A stretch of DNA of 64,000 nucleotides from the NCBI GenBank assembly GCA_019637295.1, contig JAHBVX010000002.1, positions 62,001 through 126,000 on the forward strand, in the 5' to 3' direction. This document shows, in pieces, positions 16,612-24,172 of the stretch (position 1 is its first letter; each line of letters begins with the position of its first letter). Source of the DNA: Polyangiaceae bacterium. Its GTDB lineage: Bacteria; Myxococcota_A; Polyangia; Polyangiales; Polyangiaceae. The notes below the pieces were generated by a model, which was given only the letters and a program-made list of their open reading frames with translations, ran no database searches and was not told the DNA's origin. Made by a program: the position numbers and the translations under genes.

Positions 16612-17310
16612 TCATCCGCCAGCGGTCGGCTGGGCCGGGTTCGGCTTCAGCCACTCGCGCCCGATCTCGATGACCATCGGCAGCACGCTGAGCAGGATGA
16701 TCGCCATGATCACCAACTCGAAGCGTTCCTTCACGATCTGGGTATCAGCGAACAGATAACCGAGCGGAACCAAGAGGCCCACCCAGAGCGCGGCGCCGAT
16801 GACGTTGAAGGCAATGAAGCGCCGGTAGTGCATGCCCCCGATCCCGGCCACAAATGGCGCGAAAGTGCGCACAATAGGCACGAAACGCGCGATGATGATC
16901 GTCTTCGACCCGTACTTCTCGTAGAAGCGCTGAGTCCTGATCAGGTGCTTCTTGTTCAGCAGCCAGGACTTCTCGCTGGTGAAGACCTTGGGGCCGACGT
17001 ACTTGCCCACATGGTAGTTGGCGGTGTCGCCCAGGACGGCGGCCACGAACAGGATGACGCACACGACCGGCAGGCTCGGCACGAAGCCGCCTGCTGGCAA
17101 GCCGAGCCACACCGGGTCCATCGCGCAGAGTACGCCGACCGCGAACAGCAACGAATCGCCAGGCAGGAAGGGTGTTACGACCAGACCCGTCTCCGCGAAC
17201 ACGATCAGGAAGAGGACCACGTACAAAGAGGGACCCATGGTCTGGGTCATGTGCGACAGGTGCCTGTCGATGTGGCGGATGAAGTCGAAGTGGAGGAGAA
17301 TGAAGTCCAC
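16612..17310 (-). CDS. DedA/SNARE-associated (VTT domain) membrane protein
   Basis: 232 residues if it begins at GTG 17310, which has GAGAG six bases upstream; an ATG 45 codons earlier is possible but gives an unusual Cys/Pro-rich extension. DedA-family features: FLPGDSLLFAVG, a conserved GDTANYHVGKYVG, RFVPIVRTFAPFVAG and several membrane helices. DedA proteins are polytopic inner-membrane proteins linked to undecaprenyl phosphate or phospholipid flipping. It is convergent with tatA. Confidence 0.9.
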   Translation of the reverse strand: MDFILLHFDFIRHIDRHLSHMTQTMGPSLYVVLFLIVFAETGLVVTPFLPGDSLLFAVGVLCAMDPVWLGLPAGGFVPSLPVVCVILFVAAVLGDTANYHVGKYVGPKVFTSEKSWLLNKKHLIRTQRFYEKYGSKTIIIARFVPIVRTFAPFVAGIGGMHYRRFIAFNVIGAALWVGLLVPLGYLFADTQIVKERFELVIMAIILLSVLPMVIEIGREWLKPNPAQPTAGG

Positions 17311-17380
17311 GGCTCTCTCGATGCCCGAAGGTAGACCCAGAGTGTAGGGTGGGCAAGGAGCCGGACGACATCCGATCATC

Positions 17381-17599
17381 GCCGCGAGGCAGCTCCTCAC
17401 ACTGCAGGACGAAGGGTTCGTCGGTGTCTGCGGTTGTACCTGCAACTTGCATGTGCCCTAACCTGACCTACCGTGCAACGCGCACGAGTGGGCCAACGAC
17501 GTCACCAATGGAATCGGACGCGGCCCCGGACCCTCGGTCGATCCGGGCGAGTCGGCTGGCGTGTCGAAGTGCAAGCGCGGCGCGTGCGGCAGCTACTGA
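17381..17599 (+). pseudogene. Possible broken Cys-rich ORF with in-frame stop
   Basis: One frame reads as coding on both sides of a single TAA at 17459-17461. Before it is LLTLQDEGFVGVCGCTCNLH; after it are CNAHEWANDVTNGIGRG and VSKCKRGACGSY before the stop at 17597-17599. No start codon is seen. The Cys spacing resembles small secreted proteins of this genome. It overlaps the upstream region of the DedA gene and the last bases of the lectin gene. It could be a decayed gene or chance; confidence is low. Confidence 0.25.
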
Positions 17600-18372
17600 A
17601 CTAGCGGCCCGACCTCGCACACCCACGCGTAGCTGGTGCTCTGCACGTAGTCGAACCACGTCGAGCCGCTCATCCGCGCGGCCTGGAGGCCGCTCTGGGC
17701 GCAGTTCGGCTCGCCGCTCGACCATAGATCGACTGAGAAAGGCTCTCCCGTCACCCACGCGAAGGTCGACTTCGCGCAGCTCCCCGTCGCCGTCTGTCGC
17801 AGGCCAATCCAGAAGTCGCCGGTTCTGACGCTGCGCACGAAGGTGTTCTCTTCGGGGGATTGGATGGTGACCAGATAGCCGCCTTGGCCGGCGCACGCGG
17901 CTTGCGCCGCAGTCCAGTTCGCGGAGGAGTTGCCCGACGACCAGTAGCAGTGGGTGTTTCCCTGAACCACGAACGACACAGCGTCCGGATACTGCGTGCA
18001 GTCGAGCGGCGGGCTGCCACCCGTGCCACCTGCGCCTCCACTGCCACCACCCGTGCCCCCGCTGCCAACGGAACCGCTCGCGCCGCCGCCGCCGCTCGCG
18101 CCGCCGCCGCCGCTCGCGCCGCCGCTCGCGCCGCCGCTTCCGCTCGCGCCGCCGCTTCCGCTCGTACCCGCGGCCGCTGCCGAGCCCGCCTGCCCGCCGC
18201 CGAAACCCGCGCCGCCCTCGGCGGCCCAGCCCCCGTCCGTCAGCGATGCGTCAGCCGCGCCAGCGCCGCCGGTGCTCGTGGGGTCGCCTTCCGCGGTGCC
18301 CGAGCGATCGAGGCCGCAGCCCGCGACGAGCACGCCCCAGAGCACGTAATGGCTCGTGCGCCACGCCGACAT
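17593..18372 (-). CDS. Lipoprotein with C-type-lectin-like domain
   Basis: 259 residues; lipobox LVAGC (Cys19). A long Gly/Ser/Ala linker (about 35-125) is followed by a C-type-lectin-like domain (about 135-255): CYWSSGN, W-x-A-A-Q-A-A-C, GGYLVTIQSPEENTFV, FWIGL, FAWVTGEP, WSSGEPN and a final WVCE. In classic lectins WND/EPN-type loops bind Ca2+ and sugars; here EPN is present but WND is not clearly kept. Cell-surface adhesion is plausible. The Gly-rich linker shows short repeats that may vary in length. Confidence 0.85.
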   Translation of the reverse strand: MSAWRTSHYVLWGVLVAGCGLDRSGTAEGDPTSTGGAGAADASLTDGGWAAEGGAGFGGGQAGSAAAAGTSGSGGASGSGGASGGASGGGGASGGGGASGSVGSGGTGGGSGGAGGTGGSPPLDCTQYPDAVSFVVQGNTHCYWSSGNSSANWTAAQAACAGQGGYLVTIQSPEENTFVRSVRTGDFWIGLRQTATGSCAKSTFAWVTGEPFSVDLWSSGEPNCAQSGLQAARMSGSTWFDYVQSTSYAWVCEVGPLVQ

Positions 18373-18404
18373 GCCCGTAGCGTATCAGATACTCGACGCG
18401 GGTG

Positions 18405-18475
18405 CAGCGCTGCGGCGTGATCGGCGCCGCGGAGCATGTGCTTCGGGCAGCCGCAAGGCTCGGGCCCGCCGGCGC
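18405..18475 (-). pseudogene. Short relic of a cytochrome/metallophosphoesterase-type gene
   Basis: The minus strand encodes EPCGCPKHMLRGADHAAAL, nearly identical to LEPCGCQKDMLGGADHAAAL in the 14448-16076 gene, and the DNA also matches (15845-15915). The match stops on both sides: downstream are short degenerate GCACGCGACACGCC-type repeats (about 18485-18570) and upstream is the start region of the lectin gene. It is too short to be a gene and is best read as a fragment of a duplicated paralogue. No other gene is seen in 18373-18632. Confidence 0.7.
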
Positions 18476-18632
18476 CCCCGCCCCCGCGACACGCCCTCGC
18501 CCACGCGACACGCCCACGCTTCCCGCCCACGCCCACGCGACACGCCCTCGGTCACGCTTCACGCCCCGACCGCTTCCGCGTCTGACCAACCAGAAGAACG
18601 CATGGCGGTGGGTCGTGAAGACGCGAGCACGC

Positions 18633-20429
18633 TCAGCGAGGCAGCGCCCAGGAGACCATGACCTCGGGGCGATAGACGCAGAACGAGCCCGTTCGAACGC
18701 TGTTCTCCAGGTGGCGACCCAGCGTCGGATGCGTCGCCTCCACCTTGCGGATGGCGTGGCGAATGCGCCAGGTGATCGCGCTTCGCGCCCGCTCGCCTTG
18801 ATCACCGAGGCGTCGACTCTTTCCCCCGAGGCCAAGGGCGCGGCTGAGGTCGTCCATGAGCCGCTCGAGCTCTGCAGCCACGCGCTCCGCGCGCCCCGTG
18901 TCGTTCAGGTCTTCCGCCTCGGCCAGCTCCTGCTGCAGCTCGCGGATGCGGGACTTGATGGACGCTCGCGCGGCGTCGTCGAGCACGTCGTCCGCGCCGT
19001 AGGTCGTCTCGGAGCGCTCGGCCAAGTCCAGACAGTGGATCTCCTGGTCGGGCCGCTCGAGCAGGCGCCGGATGTCCACCAAGCCCTTCAGATCCGGCAA
19101 CGTCACGCGCTGGCCGTCGAACTCCACTAGCCAACCGCCTTCGGTCCGTGCCAGCAGCGCAGACGCCGCGCTGCCCTCGTCTGTGCCCCGCTGTGGGGGG
19201 CTGCTCCCAGCCAGGGGCAGCAGTGCCCGCAGCTGGAGGTCCACGTCCTCTTGCCTGCGGAACGGGTTGACGTCGAGCAGCCAACGCAGGGCCTCGCCGG
19301 TACGCTCGGGTGAACGGGAGGCGATCTTCTGCTCGAACAGCACTTCGAACTGGCTCCATTCGGAGCGCGCTTCGTCCGTCCTGCCCGCGAGGGCCAAGGG
19401 CAGCGCGCGGTAGGCCGGCGAGTCGACGAAGGGCGACGCCGCGCACTTCTGCTGCGTCGCGATGGCTGCTTCGACGTCTCCAGCGAAGCAGTGCGCAATG
19501 GCGGCGACGCCGAAGTAGTCGCTGGGGTGGTAGGGGTTCAGGCGCATCGCCCGCGCGATGTGCCGCAACCCCACGTCGGCTCGTCCCAGATACACTTCGC
19601 ACAGCGCGGCCTGGACCAGCAGGTCCGCGTCGTTCGGACACAGCGTCAGGGCGCGGTCCACGTACCAGGAGGCTTGCTCGAACTCGCGCCGGTACAGCTG
19701 CACCTTGGCGATGACCATGTGGACCATGGCGTCGGTGTCGTCGAGCTGAAGCGCGTGATGCGCGTGGACGTAGGCCTTGCGGCTCGTCTCTTCGAACCGG
19801 TCCCAGAACTGGCAGCTCCACTCGTTGAACCAACTCAAGGAGATGCCGACGTGGGCTCGGGCGTGCGTCGGATCGCGCTGCAGCGCCTGGGCGAAGAGCT
19901 CCCGGGCGAGAGCGTCCGCCTCGAGGGTGCCCTGCCGCAAGACGCTCAAGCCCCGCAGGGTCAGCTCGTGCACCGCGAGCTCGGCGGCGGGCAGGCGACG
20001 CGCGTGGGCGAGGGCCGTCTCCTCCAGCCGCGCGCTGAGGGTGGAGACGACCCGCGCGACGACCTCGTCTCGTAGCGCGCTGACCTCCGCGAGGGGTAGC
20101 TCGATGCGCTCATCCCAGACCTGCGTCGCGTCCGCCGTCGCGATGAGGCTCGCCGTCAGCCGCAGTCGCTCGCCTTCCCGGCGCAGCCGACCGCGCAGCA
20201 GGTGGCTCGCGGAGAGCTTGGAGCCGATCTCCGGCTCCGCGAGGGCGGCGACAGCCATGACCGAGTGAGGAGAGATCACCCGCAGCGCGCGGAAGCGCGT
20301 GAGGGCGCTGCAGATGTCCTCGTGCAGCCCCTCCGCCAGCAGGGCGAGCTCGGCGTCGTCGCCCGGCACCATGAGGGGCAAGACCGCGACGACCGGTCCC
20401 CTCGCTTCCGCCCGCCATGAGCCATCCAT
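18633..20429 (-). CDS. Adenylate-cyclase-like TPR regulator with conserved C-terminal domain
   Basis: 598 residues, ATG 20429. The N-terminal part (about 10-130) matches the TolB/FlgO-like module found in transcriptional and adenylate-cyclase-like TPR proteins (VVAVLPLMVPGDDAELALLA; LAEGLHEDICSALTR; LRGRLRREGERLRLTASLI). TPR helices follow (about 150-370). The C-terminal 150 residues (VTLPDLKGLVDIRRLLERP; IHCLDLAE; a long coiled helix; TLGRHLENSVRTGSFCVY) form a domain often found at the end of large ATPase or LuxR-type regulators. No DNA-binding winged helix is seen at the N-terminus. It is read divergently from the TTC38-like gene, and the two may be co-regulated. Confidence 0.7.
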   Translation of the reverse strand: MDGSWRAEARGPVVAVLPLMVPGDDAELALLAEGLHEDICSALTRFRALRVISPHSVMAVAALAEPEIGSKLSASHLLRGRLRREGERLRLTASLIATADATQVWDERIELPLAEVSALRDEVVARVVSTLSARLEETALAHARRLPAAELAVHELTLRGLSVLRQGTLEADALARELFAQALQRDPTHARAHVGISLSWFNEWSCQFWDRFEETSRKAYVHAHHALQLDDTDAMVHMVIAKVQLYRREFEQASWYVDRALTLCPNDADLLVQAALCEVYLGRADVGLRHIARAMRLNPYHPSDYFGVAAIAHCFAGDVEAAIATQQKCAASPFVDSPAYRALPLALAGRTDEARSEWSQFEVLFEQKIASRSPERTGEALRWLLDVNPFRRQEDVDLQLRALLPLAGSSPPQRGTDEGSAASALLARTEGGWLVEFDGQRVTLPDLKGLVDIRRLLERPDQEIHCLDLAERSETTYGADDVLDDAARASIKSRIRELQQELAEAEDLNDTGRAERVAAELERLMDDLSRALGLGGKSRRLGDQGERARSAITWRIRHAIRKVEATHPTLGRHLENSVRTGSFCVYRPEVMVSWALPR

Positions 20430-20478
20430 CGCCAGCCAACCGCGCTTTTCTGCAATCAGACTAGGGCACGCGGGGTCG

Positions 20479-20536
20479 GGAGGGAACCCTCCTCACGATG
20501 TGAGGGCCCACCTTCCGCCTCTGAGGGTGAGCCCTC
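20479..20536. promoter_or_regulatory. Two inverted repeats in the divergent intergenic region
   Basis: GGAGGG-AA-CCCTCC at 20479-20492 is a perfect dyad, and GAGGG-TGAG-CCCTC at 20523-20536 is a second. Both are built on GAGGG. A third GAGGGCCC element lies between (about 20502). They sit in the 128-base gap between two divergent TPR genes, 22 bases before the start at 20558 for the nearer one. They could be operators shared by both promoters or short hairpins; only the symmetry is observed. Confidence 0.4.
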
Positions 20537-20557
20537 TAGTACGAAGGAACCCCGCCG

Positions 20558-21886
20558 ATGAGCCTCAAAGACGTCCTTGGAATCGAGCTGTCGGGCGCGA
20601 ACAGCCGCGCGATCGGTCACTACGAGCGGGCGATCCGCGAGCTCCAGTGCGTGCGAGGCGATCCCATCGCGAGCGCGGACGCGGCGATCGCCGAAGCGCC
20701 AGGGTTCGCCATGGCGCACGCGGTCCGGGCCTGGGCTCACCTGCTCGGCACCGAGCTCAGCGGCTTGCCGAACGCCCGGGAGGCGCACGCGCTCGCCGCG
20801 GCGACGGCAGGCACCGCCCGCGAGCGAGCCCACGTGACAGCCCTCGGGCTGCTGCTCGAGGGGCACTGGCACCGCTCGGCTCGCGTGCTCGAGGACTGCA
20901 CCATCGCCGCGCCGCGGGACGCCCTGGGCTTGCTCGTCGGCCATCAGCTCGACTTCTTCACCGGACACTCGCGCATGCTCCGGGATCGCATCGCCCGAGC
21001 CCTGCCCGCCTGGGATGAGGGTGTGCCCGGCTACCACTCGATCCTCGGGATGGCCGCCTTCGGGCTGGAGGAGACCTTCGACTTCTCTCGGGCCGAGGCC
21101 ATCGGCAGGCGCGCCGTCGAGCTCGAGCCCCTGGACGGCTGGGCCCAACACGCCGTGGCGCACGTGCTCGAGATGCAGTGTCGACAGCACGACGGGATCG
21201 CGTGGATGCGCAGCAACCCGGCGGCGTGGTCGAGCGAGAGCTACCTCGCGGTCCACAACTGGTGGCACCTGGCGCTGTTTCACTACGACCTCACGGACTA
21301 CGCCACGACGCTGTCGCTATACGACCGCGAGATGGGCGGCGGGACGTCGAGCGTGGTGTTGGACATGATCGACGCCTCCGCGCTGCTCTTCCGGCTTCAG
21401 CTGCGCGGTGTCGACGTGAGCGATCGTTGGCAGGTGCTGGCCGACGCTTGGGCACCCGTCGCCACCGCCTGCAACTACGCCTTCAACGACGCTCACGCCG
21501 TGATGGCGCTCGTCGGCGCGGGCCGTCTCGAGGCGGCCCGCGCCGTGCTCGCGGCGCAAGAGACATCCATGCGGCGGGATGACGACAACGCCTCCTTCAC
21601 CCGAGAGGTCGGCCACGCGGTCGCCCGAGCTTTCCTCGCCTTTGGCGAGGAGGACTACGCTCGAACGGTGTCGCTCTTGCGCGAGGTTCGGTCGATCGCC
21701 CATCGCTTCGGCGGGAGCCACGCTCAGCGCGACATCCTGGACCTGACGCTGCTCGAGGCGGCGTTTCGCGCGGGACAGACGGGCTTGGCCAGAGCGCTCG
21801 CCACCGAGCGCCAAGAGACTCGCCACGACAGCCCGCTCTCCCGGCTGTTCGTGCGCCGCGCGGCGGGGCGCGCAGCGGCGGCGTAG
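20558..21886 (+). CDS. TTC38-like TPR protein
   Basis: 442 residues. Helical throughout, with the recognisable TTC38-family order: GYHSILGMAAFGLEETFDF, AVELEPLDGWAQHAVAHV, SYLAVHNWWHLALFHYDL and, near the end, FGGSHAQRDILDLTLLEAA. Members are found in bacteria and animals, and biochemical function is unknown. No signal peptide, so it is cytoplasmic. Divergent from the cyclase-like TPR gene, sharing the intergenic region with two GAGGG dyads. Confidence 0.85.
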   Translation: MSLKDVLGIELSGANSRAIGHYERAIRELQCVRGDPIASADAAIAEAPGFAMAHAVRAWAHLLGTELSGLPNAREAHALAAATAGTARERAHVTALGLLLEGHWHRSARVLEDCTIAAPRDALGLLVGHQLDFFTGHSRMLRDRIARALPAWDEGVPGYHSILGMAAFGLEETFDFSRAEAIGRRAVELEPLDGWAQHAVAHVLEMQCRQHDGIAWMRSNPAAWSSESYLAVHNWWHLALFHYDLTDYATTLSLYDREMGGGTSSVVLDMIDASALLFRLQLRGVDVSDRWQVLADAWAPVATACNYAFNDAHAVMALVGAGRLEAARAVLAAQETSMRRDDDNASFTREVGHAVARAFLAFGEEDYARTVSLLREVRSIAHRFGGSHAQRDILDLTLLEAAFRAGQTGLARALATERQETRHDSPLSRLFVRRAAGRAAAA

Positions 21887-21931
21887 TCGCGTGGGCCAGT
21901 CCGGGCGCGGACTAGCAGGTGACGACGTTCG

Positions 21932-22711
21932 TCAGCAGGCTGACTGCGTACGGCGGCCGCGCCCGGTCGACCGGAACCGCGCCTGGACTTTGTTGGACGT
22001 GAGCTCGCGGAGGGCGTCCGTCGCGACCCAGCGCGCCGCGCGAGCGGCCGGGTCGCCGCCGCGCTCGCCACCCGCGCGCTCGTTGGCGGCGGCCAAGATC
22101 CTCCGCGCGCACGCCACGGCGGCGATGTTGAGGGCGAGGTTGCGCTTGCCGATGTTGCGCAGCGCCCAGTTCACGGCCTTCTTGACGAAGTTTCGTTCGT
22201 CGGACGCGCCGCGCTCGACGAGGGGAAGCAACCTCACGAACCCACGGTCCTTCGCGGTGTTGTCATGCACGGCCAGCCCCGCCATCAACGTGAAGCCGGC
22301 GCGCTTGGTCCACTCTTCCTCGCGCTTGGCCCACTCGGTCGCTTTGGACCAGCCGTGAGGCGTCCTGTCGAAGAGGCTCGTCGTCGCCTGGTCGCAGAGG
22401 TCCCAGGAGTCGAAGTCGCGCGCCCAAGCCTCCGTCTGCTCTGCGGTGACCGCCGCCGGATCGTCGATGAAGCACGCCAAGAGTCGGGCCTCGTGGTTCC
22501 CAGTCGCCCACAGGGCGAGCGCCAGCTCGTGGTCCGAGCCAATGCGCTTGGCGATCTTGCGCAGCTCGTTGACCGAAACCCCGAAGGCGTTGTCGACGTT
22601 GATGCCGTAGCGGGCCATGCCCGCCCGATCGCGCTCGCTCCCCATGCCGCGCAGCTCGGCGAGGAGCGCCGGCACCCGTTCGTCCCGAGGGCTCCGTGAC
22701 TTGGTCTTCAT
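21932..22711 (-). CDS. DNA alkylation repair protein (AlkD-type HEAT fold)
   Basis: 259 residues, no signal. The helical repeats and the motifs GINVDNAFGVSVNELRKIAK, NHEARLLACF, DSWDLCDQ, FVKKAVNWALRNIGKRN match the AlkD/AlkC family (PF08713), which remove or recognise alkylated bases such as 3-methyladenine and 7-methylguanine without base flipping. Length is at the upper end of the family. A decayed copy of its first 98 bases lies at 23506-23603 in the same orientation. Confidence 0.9.
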   Translation of the reverse strand: MKTKSRSPRDERVPALLAELRGMGSERDRAGMARYGINVDNAFGVSVNELRKIAKRIGSDHELALALWATGNHEARLLACFIDDPAAVTAEQTEAWARDFDSWDLCDQATTSLFDRTPHGWSKATEWAKREEEWTKRAGFTLMAGLAVHDNTAKDRGFVRLLPLVERGASDERNFVKKAVNWALRNIGKRNLALNIAAVACARRILAAANERAGGERGGDPAARAARWVATDALRELTSNKVQARFRSTGRGRRTQSAC

Positions 22712-22712
22712 C

Positions 22713-22970
22713 TCACTGTGTTCCGGCGGCAGCGCGACCCTGAGCGCTCCAACGGTAGGACCCGCTCAGATTCAGGTCAATCAGGGCTGCAGCGTCGAAC
22801 GGGTCACAGGTCTCCGCTGCCGTCTCGAGATCCTCACACTCCGCGGGCACCTCCGGCGTGCCGCCAACGCAGGGAATCGGGTGGTCGACGACGCAGTCGA
22901 ACACTTGGCGCGTCGCGAGATCCAGTCGAGCTCGGCGCCCCAGGCCACAGGCGCGGCAACACGTGTACCG
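22713..22970 (-). pseudogene. Unrecognised coding-like fragment behind the repair gene
   Basis: A minus-strand frame without a clear start reads CCRACGLGRRARLDLATRQV, then FDCVVDHPIPCVGGTPEVPA, then ECEDLETAAETCDPFDAA before a stop at 22713. The acid- and Cys-rich composition is coding-like, but no family is recognised, and an in-frame TAG lies just upstream (around 22974). I take it as the tail of a decayed gene. The rest of 22970-23136 shows nothing I can support. Confidence 0.3.
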
Positions 22971-23136
22971 CGACTACAGGTGGCGATCGGCACGGCGGTC
23001 ATTGAGATCTCGGCAAACCAGTTGGAACGCGCTGATACCTGGCCCGCGCGGTTGCTCGGGCGTTGATGGCGCGGAGGAGCGAGAACTCCAGGCGGAAGAT
23101 CTACGGAAGGCCGCGGCACGTCGCTTGCTGTAGCCA

Positions 23137-23433
23137 ATGCCCATGTCCAAGAACACCGTACGCAAGGCGATGAGTTGGTTGGCCGCGCTGGGTCTGGCTG
23201 TGATGGCTCAAGGATGCGTCGTAGATCTGGAAGAGTCAGACGAGGGAGCCGCCGCCGACCCGTCGGCGGAGCAGGCCATGTACGCTCCCGAGGGCGATCT
23301 GCTGTCCACCTGTTCCTTCGGTTGGCACTGCGCTCACCAGAAGTTCTATGGGTGCGCGACGTGGGGTCAGTGCTGGGGTCGGAATGGCCAGTGTGACCTC
23401 ACCTGCCAACCGTCGGTCTTCGTTCCCAAGTGA
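23137..23433 (+). CDS. Small Cys-rich lipoprotein
   Basis: 98 residues from ATG 23137 or, two codons on, ATG 23143. Lipobox MAQGC (Cys27), an acidic spacer, and a compact C-terminal block with six cysteines (STCSFGWHCAHQKF, YGCATWGQCWGRNGQC, DLTCQPS) rich in Trp, His and Gly. The spacing suggests a disulfide-stabilised knot. Secreted or membrane-anchored. Function unknown; a toxin-like or sensor role is only a guess. It lies between the repair gene and its decayed copy. Confidence 0.6.
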   Translation: MPMSKNTVRKAMSWLAALGLAVMAQGCVVDLEESDEGAAADPSAEQAMYAPEGDLLSTCSFGWHCAHQKFYGCATWGQCWGRNGQCDLTCQPSVFVPK

Positions 23434-23444
23434 TGGCAGTTGGG

Positions 23445-23603
23445 TCAGGGCCCCACCGTGCTCGCGCCCGTAGAGGCGGCCGAGCTGCTCGCGAGCTTGC
23501 TCGGCGCCATGCCCGCCCGGTAGCGCTCGTTGCCCATACCGCGCAGCTCGGCGAGGATTGCCGGCACCCGTTGGTCCCGATGGCTCCGCAACTTGGTCTT
23601 CAT
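23445..23603 (-). pseudogene. Decayed 5' copy of the AlkD-type gene
   Basis: 98 bases (23506-23603) match the start of the 22711 gene (22614-22711) without gaps, about four bases in five identical. It encodes MKTKLRSHRDQRVPAILAEL, like MKTKSRSPRDERVPALLAEL in the parent. After Gly-Met-Ala the frame departs from the family and stops at 23445. It is therefore a truncated duplicate, in direct orientation to the parent and 892 bases away. Confidence 0.8.
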
Positions 23604-23690
23604 TCCACCTGACGATTTCGGGCGTCCTCGCGGACGTTCATCGACAGTTCCACTCGTGTTCCAGCGCCGACGATACTACCCTCGAGGCTC

Positions 23691-24170
23691 GTGTCTCAGG
23701 GGAGCTCCGTCTTTCTCGAAGTACCGGCCACGGAGTGGGTGGGCTCGAACGAGCACGCCTTCGCGTTTCGGGATCGCTTTCCGGTCTCGCCCGGCCATAC
23801 CTTGGTCGTCAGCCGTCGAGTCGTCCCGGACTGGTTCTCGGCGAGCAAGGATGAGCAACTCGCGATCCTGGCGCTCATCGATGACATCAAGGCCGCGCTC
23901 GATCGTGAGCTGCGGCCCGCCGGCTATAACGTCGGCTTCAACGCCGGGCGAGCGGCCGGGCAGACGGTCATGCATCTGCATGTCCACGTGATCCCTCGCT
24001 ACGAGGGCGACATGGACGACCCGCGGGGTGGCGTGCGCCATGTCATCCCGAGCAAGGGGAACTACCTGCGCGACGTGAGGCCCCTGGCGGTGGACGGAGA
24101 GGACCCGTTCGCGCGCCACGTGCTTCCACTGCTGGATCGCGACCGGTCGAGGCACACGGGGGAGTCCTGA
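23691..24170 (+). CDS. HIT-family nucleotide hydrolase/transferase
   Basis: 159 residues from GTG 23691. Carries the histidine triad HLHVHVIPRY with preceding GFNAGRAAGQTVM, and the PGHTLVVSRR of HIT proteins, which hydrolyse or transfer nucleoside phosphates (for example AMP-lysine, ApnA or ADP-ribose derivatives). Length is normal. Two bases separate its stop from the GTG of the HNH gene, so they form an operon. The next same-strand gene is the PLD/helicase. Inferred role: nucleotide processing in a defence or repair set. Confidence 0.9.
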   Translation: MSQGSSVFLEVPATEWVGSNEHAFAFRDRFPVSPGHTLVVSRRVVPDWFSASKDEQLAILALIDDIKAALDRELRPAGYNVGFNAGRAAGQTVMHLHVHVIPRYEGDMDDPRGGVRHVIPSKGNYLRDVRPLAVDGEDPFARHVLPLLDRDRSRHTGES

Positions 24171-24172
24171 GC

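Noticed and set aside
18485-18570. Repeated CACGCGACACGCC elements as a protein-binding array
   Set aside because: Units are irregular in length and sequence, and nothing next to them suggests a replication or partition site. I see only a degenerate GC-rich simple repeat.
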